Notes: generated by a model from the sequence alone, not told the origin. A stretch of 64,000 bases of DNA from Prostheceraeus crozeri (GCA_907163375.1 CAJQUW010007109.1:1-64000); one strand, 5' to 3'; positions 1-11,850 are shown, counted from the first letter of the stretch. Program-made: numbers and translations.

Positions 1-2299
<2,299 letters not shown>

Positions 2300-2300
<1 letters not shown>

Positions 2301-2764
2301 AGAACAAACAACATATCTCTGTCCTTCGTCTCTTCCACAATGGACATCCTGACACAAACAATACCGCGGTTCGGCAGTTCGTTCGCACCAAGAGTCCCAC
2401 CACCCCAAAAGAATTAAAACTCACGACGCTCTAACGGAGCAAGAACCGGCTAAGACCCAACATTCGGGAGTACGTTCTTACGATGACCTATAATCTATCC
2501 TTAACCTTAGTATTTTGCTTTATGTTCGGATTTCTGTAGATATACTCAACAGCTGGGGTTGTTTAAGTTTAATAATAAAAAAAAATGATATTTCCGCATT
2601 AGATCGTATCTTCCTTGTGAATAGTATGCCTACAGTCAGCCCATTCCTATACCACTATATCTTGTGAAAAGACTTTTTCATGATACCATCCAATTTTTAT
2701 TTCGAAATAAACATATCACAGTTAGCGAACTTTCAGCCACTTACTTTCACTTTGTTTTCGAACA
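2300..2764. other. Convergent gap between polymerase and minus-strand genes
   Basis: No coding block was recognised here. It lies between the 3' end of the plus-strand polymerase and the 3' end of the first minus-strand gene. It may hold the degraded last codons and 3' ends of both. Confidence 0.4.
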
Positions 2765-4256
2765 CTAAAGTATACGTAGGGATTTAGTATCTTTCACATG
2801 GATGCACTCTTGTAAACCAATGGTAATTTTGATAGCAATAGAGGGTATAGTTTGTTTGACGACGGGATTTTCAAACATCTTCTCGACTATTCCATATGAA
2901 GCGTCTTTATCATGAATGAAATCACGTAAAATGTATTCTTTTTTCTCACCAACAGAAATAGGAAGAATCAAATCACTTTGAATGTAAAGGTGCTGTTCAT
3001 GTTTATCAAGTGTCATTGGTGTTTCTATACCAATCGTATGCGCAGCAGTAAACACAGTTTGTAGCATTGAAAAACCAAAGAGTTTTTTCAAATTTTTACT
3101 CAATTGACATTGAATGTCATCACCCAGTTTCAGAACAACGCGTTGATTTTCAATTGAAAACGAAATGTGATGTGTCTTTACATCATATTTACTTTTCATC
3201 ACATGCTTCAACTTCTGTTGTATATAAGGATTTACTACATGAATGAAGCTTTCAACTGTATGATATAGACGCGGCATTATATTGATAGCAACTTTAGATT
3301 CTTCATAAGACTGGTAAATTTTCTTGATGCGATCGCCATAGATGTCCACGGCCACCATTCATCATTAGCTGAATCAGCTTTAGTGTGATATTCATGAGAA
3401 GCATACACCACACGCTTCCAATAATAGGTGTATAATGTCTTACAAAATGACGCAAGGTTGGGAGAGAAATAAACTGTAAGTTTGTCATTATATTTCTGAA
3501 TAACCAACTTATTTTTGTCCGCCATAATTTTCTCTCCATACTTCTTACCCACAGTCTCATTCCATCGTTTTACTAACTCAATAAGTGATAAAGGTTGAAC
3601 ACCACGCTTTTCAAAATGATGCGTTCTTCGCATTCTACAACATCTTCATCAAATATTTTAAATTTATAATGAAATTTGTTGATTCGATTTGAATAAACTT
3701 TTTTAACATTTGCAGTAGCAATTGACGTTAGATGTAGTCCATGCCCAAAACCGAGATGTGGATAGAATTCATTATCCAACCTCAGTGTAAGACCTTTAGT
3801 AAAAGAATGAAAGCGGAGGAACTGTCTCCCACTCCAATGATAGATAGTAAACTCATTAACTTTCTGATTTATATTCTTCATGATGGAAGTATTACCACTG
3901 TTGAATGCCTTAATAATTTTCTCATTCCCAAATGGACCATAAGAATCTGATTTTATCTGAATCCATTCATAGTTCCACTTTCCATCTGACGTTAAATTGT
4001 ATGGGAACTGGAATGCATTATTCATCGTTATTCCATCATGGGTGCGAGGAGTCAATATCATTTCTTCCAAATCATTCACATTCTGAATATTGCTATCATA
4101 GCAAATACTAGAAACGCTAAACTCCCATTCACCTTCTAAATGTAGTGGGCGATTTAATTCTACTCGATAGTCTGATGGTTTATTTTTGGGAAATTTATTC
4201 ATAGAAGCATTACTGGGCAAGTAGATTAGAAACGAGTCTTTATTTTCACTTTCCAT
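2765..4256 (-). pseudogene. Polinton-associated LPSNAS-type protein, copy A, three frames
   Basis: Three overlapping minus-strand frames (4256-3573, 3633-3277, 3358-2765) form one protein of roughly 500 residues with frame breaks near 3,620 and 3,355. The chosen start is ATG at 4,256, giving MESENKDSFLIYLPSNAS; an upstream in-frame start adds about 10 residues. Family marks are the N-terminal LPSNAS strand followed by LEGEWEFSVSSI, and a C-terminal part with YIQSDLILPISVG. The same N- and C-terminal plan occurs in the neighbouring gene (4296-5696), so the two are tandem paralogues. From memory, such proteins accompany Polinton-type elements of invertebrates. The function is unknown to me; a structural or attachment role would fit the position but is inference. 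Confidence 0.7.
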
Positions 4257-4295
4257 ATTATTCACATTGGAAAAATATATTAGCATACTTTTGCA

Positions 4296-5696
4296 TTAAC
4301 TCTTCATTCGGAAATGGAGTGTGATACTTGTCACAGCATCTTTATGAAAAGGAATCAACGCACCAGCATCGTCATAAATGGCAATATCAATTTGTGGGAT
4401 GTAGTTTGATTTCAGCTTTGTATAATGCACTTTCTTGAAAGTATGCTCAGATAAAATACTGCAGCTTTTTGGCTGGTATGGTATCATTGCTAGCAATGGA
4501 GCTTCAACATCTCCCACACGTACATCTTCACCAATATTGGAATATATCTGAAAATAGTTAATACGACGCGATAGCGACATGTCTGCGCTAGCTTTGGTTA
4601 CAGTACCACTTTTAAAGATATTTTGATCAAAACCCAAAATGTCCATTAGAGTTTTATCCATAATTAGTTCAATACCTTTTCCACTTATAGTGAGAGACAA
4701 AGTACCTTCTTTTTCAGAAAATGAAATATGTTGCTCATTAATCACTTCATTTAAATAATCTACAACCAATTTAACCGAAGTAATAATGCGAGGCATCAAC
4801 ACTCTTGTTTCATGTAAGATACCACCTAAAGGCTCTACACACTTTCTGTATAAAGATACGGTCCATTCTGTATCAAATTGATTTGACCTTTCACATGGTA
4901 AATGTTGCATATCAGATTTTCCATGAACAGCTGCAGAACGATGTCGTAAGAACTGATGAAAATCTTTTTGAACAAACTAATACTAGATCATTCATCATTT
5001 AATTTACTTATTGCGATATGATTAGATGATTTAATATAAGTCAATGTTGCCACTTGTTTACCATCAACTCGAAGGAGATAATTAAATTTCTTCAATAATG
5101 TTTCAGGAGTCATGTTTGTCTTTCTTGGCTTAATCACAATCTTCTTCACCAACGTCTTCTCATTTTTTGGAATAAGATCTACATAATAAGCTTCCTCTCG
5201 ATATATTAACTGTTTATGACCACTTATGTTGGTAATTAACGTTAAAATTATCATAGCTTGTTAAGGCGCTAGCGAGGTAACCTAAATCATTTCTTAAACT
5301 TGGACTTAAACCAACAATCCAATCTTTTCTCAACTACATGATGTACATAATTATGAATCATCATTGTGCGGAGTAAATTGGACAATATGTTTACACGCTT
5401 TATTCAAGAAATCATATATAAACTTTTTACATGATAAGAGATCTTTCTTTGGCCACTGTGGAATGTATACTCGGCACCCTTTTCACATTGGTAAGCAGCT
5501 GTACTCTCATATTAATAGTCATCACCTCATGATCAAAAGTATAGACACAGTTGCTATAAACAAGTTGAGTGACACCCACTTCCCAATTTCCATTTAGCTG
5601 TTGTGCATGATCAATGGGAGTAGAAAAGAGTGCGGCTCGATTACTAGCAAATCTCTTTGTAGCCGCATTGCTAAGCAAAATATGATAAAACGACAT
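4296..5696 (-). pseudogene. Polinton-associated SNA-type protein, copy B, broken
   Basis: Three minus-strand frames (5696-5427, 5254-4988, 4910-4296) are pieces of one protein of about 470 residues, with breaks in 5,255-5,427 and 4,911-4,988. ATG at 5,696 gives MSFYHILLSNAATKRF, and QLNGNWEVGVTQLVY matches the LEGEWEFSVSSI segment of copy A. The C-terminal piece has EWTVSLYRKCVEPLGGI, then QIYSNIGEDVRVGDVEAPLL, and ends with IPFHKDAVTSITLHFR. This end is typical of the family as I recall it. The start lies 35 bases from the plus-strand start at 5,732, so the two genes must share a very short divergent promoter region. Function is unknown; structural protein is a guess. Confidence 0.68.
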
Positions 5697-5731
5697 TTTG
5701 ATATTGCTGATCTGCAACTTTGCATAACATC

Positions 5732-6091
5732 ATGAAGACTTGGATTTTGGACTCTCTACAATATATCAGAGTTGATCGTGATGGAAACGTACATTTCAAA
5801 AATTCTCATGGTCATACATCAAGAGGTATTACATTAACATGGCGACGACAATTTGTCAACCTCAATGATATCATGAGGGATTTGGAATATTTTGAAACAT
5901 TAAGATTCATCTCCTTGGGTGATCAAGTTTGGCTTCAACATTACAGAAATGAAATTCAAATCCACCATTCTCATTCCGCAAACTGTTTCTCATTTCGCAA
6001 ATACAATTGGGAGAAGTATAGAAGATACATACATCGCTCCATCATGACATTTATTCGTCGTGAGTTCATCGCCCTACTATGCAAATCTTAA
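5732..6091 (+). CDS. Small protein, paralogue 1 of a pair; possible PC4-like ssDNA-binding fold
   Basis: An intact 119-residue ORF on the strand opposite to most of the element. ATG at 5,732 (MKTWILDSLQYI) is preferred to an upstream TTG. It aligns over its length with the next ORF: W-LDSLQ-I near the start, a central IM-DL-YF, then LG-W, I-HS and a Phe-rich strand, ending in WEKYRRYIHRSI. About 60 residues of short beta-like strands followed by a Trp-led helix recall the PC4 coactivator DNA-binding domain. That resemblance is weak and is inference. It is the first gene of a plus-strand trio that ends with the TBP-like gene, which suggests a role in transcription or DNA binding. Confidence 0.6.
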   Translation: MKTWILDSLQYIRVDRDGNVHFKNSHGHTSRGITLTWRRQFVNLNDIMRDLEYFETLRFISLGDQVWLQHYRNEIQIHHSHSANCFSFRKYNWEKYRRYIHRSIMTFIRREFIALLCKS

Positions 6092-6113
6092 TCAGACATG
6101 ACTACCACACATC

Positions 6114-6386
6114 ATGAGTTGGAAATTAGATTCCCTACAACGTATTGAAACGGATCATGATCGAAACGTCTATTTCAAAGATTCAACTGGAAATGTGAGA
6201 AGAGAGTTTGCTTTATCTTATCGTCATTTTCAATCTCTACATCATATCATGAAGGATCTGAAATACTTCTATATGAAAAGACATTTACGTATTGGAAATC
6301 GCTTCTGGTTGCGCGTCAACAATCAGCGAATTCAACTCTATCATTCCCAACTTCATACTAACTTCACATTTCATCAAGGTAGTTGA
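6114..6386 (+). pseudogene. Small protein, paralogue 2, cut by an in-frame TGA
   Basis: The frame starts at ATG 6,114 (MSWKLDSLQRIETDHDRN) and stops after 90 residues at TGA 6,384-6,386. Paralogue 1 has Trp (TGG) at the matching place. The same frame continues past the stop with residues matching the KYRRYIHRSI end of paralogue 1, as far as about 6,450. This is therefore most simply a nonsense mutation in a gene of about 110 codons. The continuation overlaps a TATA-box-like sequence at 6,393-6,400 and the start of the TBP-like gene. Only 22 bases separate it from paralogue 1. Function unknown; see the first copy for the PC4-like suggestion. Confidence 0.6.
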
Positions 6387-6392
6387 GCGAAG

Positions 6393-6400
6393 TATAAAAG
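6393..6400 (+). promoter_or_regulatory. TATA box ahead of the TBP-like gene
   Basis: The sequence is TATAAAAG, 43 bases before the ATG at 6,436, so a start about 30 bases downstream would give a very short leader. It lies in the former 3' coding part of the preceding gene, where the matching bases of paralogue 1 also encode Tyr and Arg. It may therefore be partly coding history. It is a good consensus match, but no other promoter element is visible. Confidence 0.5.
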
Positions 6401-6435
6401 GAAGGTACATCGCTCAATTTACTCATTCTTTCATC

Positions 6436-6981
6436 ATGAAGCGCCATCGCTACACCATCGTCAACATTCTCCGTCGCTTCAGACTCTACACCAAAATCGA
6501 TCTCACAACATTACACCAACAGCTTCCAAACAGCAAGTATTACCCGGGCCGACCTCAAATGTTAGTGGTGAAGATGAACAATTCACGGAATCTTCAACTC
6601 CTCCCAAATGGGACTGTACAGATTCTCGGCGCCCTTTCTCATTCATCGGCGCAGTCAATGCGCTTAGAGCTACAAAGACTACTACGTCGGATATGGAAGA
6701 GGGAGAGGTGTGTGATGTCGAATCTGACGGTGGACAATATGGTGATCTCTACTCAATTGAGTGACAGTCTATCATTTTTGAAGATTCGTACCAGCAGTTA
6801 CAATTTGTGTTATGAACCCGAACTTTTTCCTGCAGCTCTCATTAGTTGTTGGTTACCTGTGCATGTGGCAATCTTTCATAATAGTAAAGTGATCATTACT
6901 GGACTAAAATCTCATGTGCAAGCAAATGTGATCCTAGACTATCTCATTGAGTATGTACGTACCCAGCGGATTGTAAAATAA
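6436..6981 (+). CDS. TATA-binding protein (TBP) homologue, core saddle domain only
   Basis: An intact 181-codon ORF, the length of a bare TBP core. TBP is the general transcription factor that binds and bends TATA DNA. Both direct repeats are visible: repeat 1 at residues 7-87 (IVNILRR, KYYPGR, GTVQILGA) and repeat 2 at 92-178 (VDNMVIS, CYEPELFP, KVIITGLKS). The DNA-contacting Asn is kept in each repeat (Asn10, Asn101). Repeat 2 keeps both Phe that wedge into DNA in TBP (Phe131 of YEPELFP, Phe147). In repeat 1 the equivalent positions are Pro40 and Leu56. The protein has no N-terminal extension. ATG 6,436 is chosen because it gives the core exactly; an upstream in-frame extension overlaps the previous gene. 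It follows two small related genes and ends 26 bases from the protease gene. A role in transcribing the element's own genes is inferred. Confidence 0.88.
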   Translation: MKRHRYTIVNILRRFRLYTKIDLTTLHQQLPNSKYYPGRPQMLVVKMNNSRNLQLLPNGTVQILGALSHSSAQSMRLELQRLLRRIWKRERCVMSNLTVDNMVISTQLSDSLSFLKIRTSSYNLCYEPELFPAALISCWLPVHVAIFHNSKVIITGLKSHVQANVILDYLIEYVRTQRIVK

Positions 6982-7012
6982 AAAACAATTTTTCCAACTT
7001 GATGTTTTTATT
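6977..7012. promoter_or_regulatory. Two convergent polyadenylation signals overlapping stop codons
   Basis: On the plus strand AATAAA at 6,977-6,982 overlaps the stop of the TBP-like gene. On the minus strand AATAAA (7,012-7,007) overlaps the stop of the protease gene. The two coding ends are 26 bases apart. This gives both messages virtually no coded 3' leader and fits a compact, virus-like layout. Confidence 0.6.
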
Positions 7013-7469
7013 TCAAATCATGATAGAACTTACAAATCATTTTTTCATTAGAGGATGGATTACATGAAAAGTTTTGAATAACAGATACAAATCGAGATAC
7101 ATGTAAACGTTTTAAGATGAAGTACAGTACAAAAGCACCACACGTTGATGAAAGTGGATGTTGTAGTATGCGTTCATTTCGCTGATATTGACGCGTATGT
7201 TTTCTCAACCACTGCTGTGTTGGTATATTTGGAGGTTGAGCAAGAGAGTCAAATAGTTCACCACGTCGGTCTTCTCCAATAAAGATCGCTTTCCAATGCT
7301 CACCGCCTAAATTCTGCGAATGAGTGTTTAGCACAATAAAGATGGGATAGTGATTTACTGCAGGTGGTAAGGTATCGAGTGAATAGACATTATCGAAAGC
7401 TTTCAACGTCGCTTCGTCTGCATTACGCTGCACTTTAGTCTTAATATCGTCAGCAGTCAACCAACTCAT
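7008..7469 (-). CDS. Adenovirus-type (Ulp1-like) maturation cysteine protease
   Basis: A 153-residue intact ORF. The family cleaves capsid and core precursors in Polintons and adenoviruses. The catalytic set is visible in order: His58 in GGEHW, Asp74 in ELFDS, Gln103 in ILQHPLSS and the nucleophile Cys110 in STCGAFVLYF. The length is slightly short of typical members. ATG at 7,469 overlaps the stop of the preceding capsid frame by one base (TAATG), so the capsid and protease genes are tightly packed. The identification rests on motif order and context. Confidence 0.88.
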   Translation of the reverse strand: MSWLTADDIKTKVQRNADEATLKAFDNVYSLDTLPPAVNHYPIFIVLNTHSQNLGGEHWKAIFIGEDRRGELFDSLAQPPNIPTQQWLRKHTRQYQRNERILQHPLSSTCGAFVLYFILKRLHVSRFVSVIQNFSCNPSSNEKMICKFYHDLK

Positions 7470-8747
7470 TAACGATTATACTGAAGAATCACGTCACGAT
7501 ACTTTGTAATTTCAATATTTGAATCGAAGACTGCATAAATTAATACATTGATCGTCTCAGGTAGTGTTCTTTTGAACGTCAAATCCAAACGAATATTATG
7601 AGGCACGTTCGCTTGACGATAGGGTGCACTAATATCGCTGTCAGCAGTCAAATCAAATGCATAAATAGTATATCCACTCTTAAACTCTTTCATAGTCAGT
7701 CCGTTGGTGTCATCCGTATTGTAAAAGCCAAAGACATCCATAAAATCAACATAACTGCGCATAAATTGATCCGCAGCAAAATCTGGTTTGTAGGTGGACC
7801 AGGATGACTCACACACCATTTACATGTAAAGCAATTTCACTTAAATGATTGTGTTTAAAATTGAAAGGATTCTTCTTTATATTACCATTAAATGCATCAT
7901 TTTCAACCATTGCCACCATGAGGAGCTTCGGTGCTTCCGATGGAAAGAGGCCATCTTTCATGAAACTCTTTTGATCTTTCGGAATTGTAAAGGTGAGAAG
8001 CTTTGTATGCTGAACGGGGTAAATGGCATTTTGGCGGTTAAGACCTTCAGCATGTCCTCTAATGACACTTGGATTCGGTACTACTCGACGAATGTAAAGT
8101 GCAATATCTTCCACATGAACTCTAAAATTGTCAACTTTAGCAAATGCATTCAGCGCAAATTCAGGCTTATTCAATGTCAGCTTGAGTCGCATGCTGGTAT
8201 TACAGAGTAAAAACTTTGACTGTCTAAAGAAGTCTAAATTCAGCGGACCATATAGCTGACATACTTTACTATCTTTAATCATAGCAGATCGCTTTACAAA
8301 GCCACTGTTTGTTTCAACATCAAATTTTCCTGCTTCATCTCTGTACCATCCCATGGCTTCCATATGACTTTTTTGTGCTGCTGGATGAAACTGTGATACA
8401 TGATTGAAATATGATTTATAGGGATAATCGCTTTGACCACCTTCCACCTGCTGCTCTCCAATCGTTAGAGAAACATCGCGAAGTAATGTAGTCAATGGTA
8501 AATTGTTCAGTCCAACTTTATGTGTATCGTCAATAGCAGTTCCATCTGCTTGCTGAATTCTAAACCTCAAATCAACCATCGCATAACTCAAATCTATGTA
8601 GTCATCACTACCACCAGGAATAACAAATTCAATGGGGCCAGCATTCTCAGCTGTTCGAGGATGATAATCTACAATACTTGAACTAAGAATATCTGTCTGT
8701 ATGGCTTGTTGATCAAACAAACAAAAACCGGAAGTTTTACACTCCAT
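7469..8747 (-). pseudogene. Double jelly-roll major capsid protein, one frame break
   Basis: Two minus-strand frames (8747-7809, then 7819-7469) together give about 425 residues, a normal size for this family. It would form the capsid shell of Polinton virions. Family marks include EFVIPGGSDDYIDLSYAMVD early, a middle SKFLLCNTSMRLKLTLNKP, and GYTIYAFDLTAD followed by RLDLTFKRTLPETINVLIYA near the C-terminus. Proteins of this type are often filed as F54H12.2-like in invertebrates. The reading frame breaks near 7,810-7,820 within a short GT-rich run, and the rest continues in another frame. No internal stop was seen elsewhere. The start ATG 8,747 lies just after the upstream gene's stop. This looks like a single recent lesion or a sequence error. 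Confidence 0.85.
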
Positions 8748-8749
8748 GA

Positions 8750-9204
8750 TTAGAAGTTATAGCAGCGTCGTCGTTTAGCGCCTGATGAATGATTAGAACC
8801 TCTGCGACGTTTGCGTGAATGCCTTTTGACTGAAGATCGCACCTTACCAGCTCCGCGATGTTTCCTCCTTCCTTTATTCATTCGTTTAGGTGATTTCTTT
8901 CCTTGAGTAACACCAGCAAAGTCTGCTTCAATGTTTTTAAACCGCGTTCCTTCCCACGATTCAACAAACTGCTCTTAAAACTTCTACCTCTGGAAAGATC
9001 ACTAGCAACATCACCAGCAAAGCCAACGGCATTACTTAAAACATTTCGTTTTAAAGATCTACCGACATTGGATATGAGAGGTGCTACAACAGATTTCAGT
9101 GCACCAAGTATGCTACCTCCACGTTGGCGGCGAGCGCCGATGTAAATTTGTCCTCCACCACTTACATAGGAGGGTCGTGAATAAAATGAGGCAGTTGGAT
9201 TCAT
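8750..9204 (-). pseudogene. Basic virion core/pX-like protein with a frame change at a slippery site
   Basis: The first frame (9204-8878) has GGGQIYIGARRQRGGSILGA, a hydrophobic/glycine middle, and RNVLSNAVGFAGDVASDLSR. It then loses the frame at 8,935-8,941. The next frame carries on to a stop at 8,750-8,752 and is very rich in Arg and Lys (KGRRKHRGAGKVRSSVKRHS). The whole is about 150 residues with a DNA-binding-like tail, like adenoviral core proteins in plan. The change point is T TTA AAA in the zero frame, which has the form of a minus-1 ribosomal slippery heptamer; a one-base indel explains it equally well. The gene sits between the integrase and capsid genes, as expected for a structural or core protein. 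Confidence 0.65.
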
Positions 9205-9245
9205 AGCTCAAACCCTAAACATTGTTAGTTACAACTTTGCATGAA

Positions 9246-10465
9246 TCACTGTCGATCACTTAGATGAAAGATGTCGGCACGACGCATCCAAGAGTTCATA
9301 CTTGAAGGATAACCAGTCCATTTAACAAGACACCATTCTTCACCTTGCCGTTTTTTACATCGAATGATTTTCTCTACCAAATATGTTTCACTTTCAGTGA
9401 CTACCTCAATCTCATCGCGGTAAAAGCTACCCTCAATTTCTTCATTATCGTAATCTTTCAACTTGTAGGTGGTCGGAGAGTCTTTTTGATTAATCCTTGA
9501 TACTGTAAATACCTCCTCTGTCCAATTCGGAAGGTACCCTTTAGCAAAAACACTTTTCACTTTTGAGATACGAACTTTATCACCAATTTTCACATCACTT
9601 TTCACATGAGTGCGTTTACGTTGGAATGATTCGCGCACTTTATCTACATTGTCAGCATTTACATCTACTGGTCTGAGTCCAATAGAACGATGGATAGAGT
9701 GATTGTAGGCATGGAGTGTATCTTGTAGAACCTTTGTCCAATTTTGTGTCAAGTTGGCAGTAAAATGTCGCCACAAGCGATTTTTTAATGTGCGATTAAA
9801 ACGTTCAACGAGTGCAGCTTTATAAGCACTCTTTACACTAAACAACTCAATGTCATGCCTCTCAAATAATCTTGTCACATGCTGATTTTCAAACTCTTTT
9901 CCTTGATCACTCTGAATTCTTTTTGGAATGCGGCCTTCTCGAAAAACTGTTTGGAATGCTTTTGCTACTCCTTTCCCTTCTTTAGTTTTTAAAGGCTGAG
10001 CCCACGCATAACGCGAGAAAATATCAATGACGGTTAAAATAAATTATTGCCCGAGTTATGTTTTGAAATGGAGGCAACATCACACAAATCTGCTTGCCTC
10101 TGTTCATCGATGTCATGAACAATATAATGGCGGGTGCGGTACTTCTTTTTCGCTTGTTTGTGGAGTGTATAGGTAGCCTGACCCTTTAACCATCGTTTCA
10201 CTTGTGATTGTGGAAGACCACTCGCTTTTGATAATTTCTTGATAGATGCAAATCCTGCCGGATGTTTTACATCATAATAGATTGACTTCAAACGTTCAGT
10301 CGATGACGACTGACTCTTTTTTCTCCTTCTCATCCTTTTGTTTTCTTGCCTTTCTACATTTACAACAACTGCAGCATTTAGCTTTAGCGGTTTTGCGATC
10401 GTGTTCACATTGCTTAGGGGTTTCATTGTGAGAGCTGGCGCAGCAAGTGCAAGTGACAACGACAT
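9246..10465 (-). pseudogene. Retroviral-type (rve) integrase with C-terminal chromodomain, one frame break
   Basis: Polinton integrases insert the element DNA. The N-terminal frame (10465-10034) has a helix-turn-helix-like stretch (ASIKKLSKASGLPQSQVKRW) and the first catalytic Asp in QADLCDV. The frame is lost at about 10,036-10,045 in a T-run. The second frame runs on to 9,246 with IQSDQGKEF (second Asp) and ALVERFNRTLK (catalytic Glu), completing the DDE set. An SH3-like region (KIGDKVRISKVK) and a chromodomain (YLVEKIIRCKKRQGEEWCLV, then KWTGYP) follow at the C-terminus. The true start is uncertain, because the first 60 residues overlap a Cys-rich frame that could be the authentic N-terminus. 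Confidence 0.87.
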
Positions 10466-10511
10466 TCACCTCTGGCGGCTCATTACATGGTAAGCAACAC
10501 ATCTGCTTCAT
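10296..10511 (-). CDS. Cys-rich 71-residue ORF overlapping the integrase 5' end
   Basis: This frame overlaps the start of the integrase frame. It has clustered Cys and His: MCCLPC, then CTCCASSH, then CEHD, and finally KAKCCSCCKCRKARKQKDEK. That suggests a small zinc-binding protein or a zinc-binding N-terminus of the integrase reached by a frame change near 10,315. The overlapping frame is bland there (Ala/Leu/Val). I do not recognise the family. Confidence 0.35.
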   Translation of the reverse strand: MKQMCCLPCNEPPEVNVVVTCTCCASSHNETPKQCEHDRKTAKAKCCSCCKCRKARKQKDEKEKKESVVID

Positions 10512-10512
10512 A

Positions 10513-11205
10513 TTAATAGTCTGAGAACATGTATTTCCTAGGAGGAGCTGTTTTACGTTTTCCTTTTACTAGTTTTAGTGGTGATGTAGATCTACGTCGA
10601 GTTCTTCCTCTTGTTTGCTTAGTGAGTGTGGGAGGGGATGTAGCAGGTGACGTCTTAAACCAATTTGTTGGCATTTTCATCGTCTGAAGCATTGGAGCAG
10701 TAGCCACTGTTGAATCAAGTTCTTTCAATGTCTCATTATTTAAAGCAAATTTTGGCACATTATGCTTTTTCAATAGTTTAAGAAAGTATGACCAACCAGG
10801 TGGAACATAGCCCTGACGCGCTTTCTACAGTGTCGCATACTGAATCAAGTCTTCATAACGTGAAGCATCAATCACTTTATTTTCATCTGTAATGATTTCT
10901 CCTCTATCATTTACATTGAGATGGGGTTCAATACTGTTGAAAAGAGATATGGCATGTGCGCGAGATGCTAAAGGTGTAGCAGTCGATACAGAGTCACGCA
11001 TCTTATTCTTCAAGTTTTTCAATTGCTCAACAGTTTCCGATTGTAATAATACAGCACGATGTGGATCTTTGATGTGAACATTTTGCTGATAATCTATTTC
11101 TTTCCTATACATTTGATTTGCAAGAGGTTGCTTTACTTGCTGCATGGCAGTCAATTGTACATATTCATCCTGAGGAATAACAATCATGCGAGAATAAGAA
11201 CTCAT
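10513..11205 (-). pseudogene. Conserved Polinton protein of unknown function, in-frame TAG
   Basis: Two ORFs in the same frame are separated only by TAG at 10,825-10,827. Together they span about 230 codons. The N-terminal part reads MSSYSRMIVIPQDEYVQL and is followed by a helical stretch (ETVEQLKNLKNKMR). The part after the stop has VPPGWSYFLKLLKKHNVPKF. I recall this order from other invertebrate Polintons, where the two parts are continuous. The C-terminus is basic and Pro/Thr-rich (TRGRTRRRSTSPLKLVKGKR). The start ATG overlaps the stop of the ATPase gene (ATGA). A late role in packaging or capsid would fit, but no function is established here. Confidence 0.7.
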
Positions 11206-11819
11206 ATTTTGTAGATAATCATGGGAGTTTTCAAAATATCACTTCGAAATCTAAATTCTTCCGGACACTCTTGCGTAAAGTCAATGAATAAGTAACCGTA
11301 TGTTTTTCAGTAGCTGCTTGAAAAATTTCAATTAAGGCTTTTTGATCCTCTGGGTGCAACTTGTCGCGCTAAAATTTCAAATTGACTTTTATCTCGCGGA
11401 TTCTTGAAAATAGCATAATAGTGTGTATTCAGGTTTCGTGTACGAGCTTCTTTTCCATCAGGAAACAAATTTTGTATGATATAGATGATAAAACACCTTT
11501 TATGATGTGCTGCACGAGTGAACATATCTGTAACATCTTTGGAATTCTTACTTTCTTTTAATAAATCATCCAATACAACAACATCATTAGACTGAAGTTT
11601 ATCCACTGGGATAATTCCTTCATGTCGAATAAAGTTGCGACTTTGCAATTCCTGAAACAGCGACGGTTGATAAATACCATAACACCAAATCACTCGATTG
11701 ATAGGTTCCTTAAACAACTCCCTTCTTTTATCCAATAAATTCAGCGTGAAAACAGTTTTACCTGCATGAGATGGCCCTGATACAGTCAGCACTTTATCAC
11801 ATTGAAGTCTGAAATCCAT
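11202..11819 (-). pseudogene. FtsK/HerA-type DNA packaging ATPase, two frame breaks near the C-terminus
   Basis: Polinton packaging ATPases pump DNA into capsids. From ATG 11,819 (MDFRLQ), Walker A is GPSHAGKT at residues 15-22 and Walker B is VVVLDD at 80-85. A later IIYIIQNLFP fits the sensor strand with Gln/Asn. The intact part covers the whole nucleotide-binding core. Frames change near 11,355 and again near 11,280, after which the frame runs to TGA at 11,202-11,204, overlapping the next start. An in-frame TTG upstream lengthens the ORF but leads into the neighbouring gene, so ATG 11,819 is preferred. Confidence 0.85.
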
Positions 11820-11850
11820 TTTATTACTTTGAGATTCAACATTTGCATAA

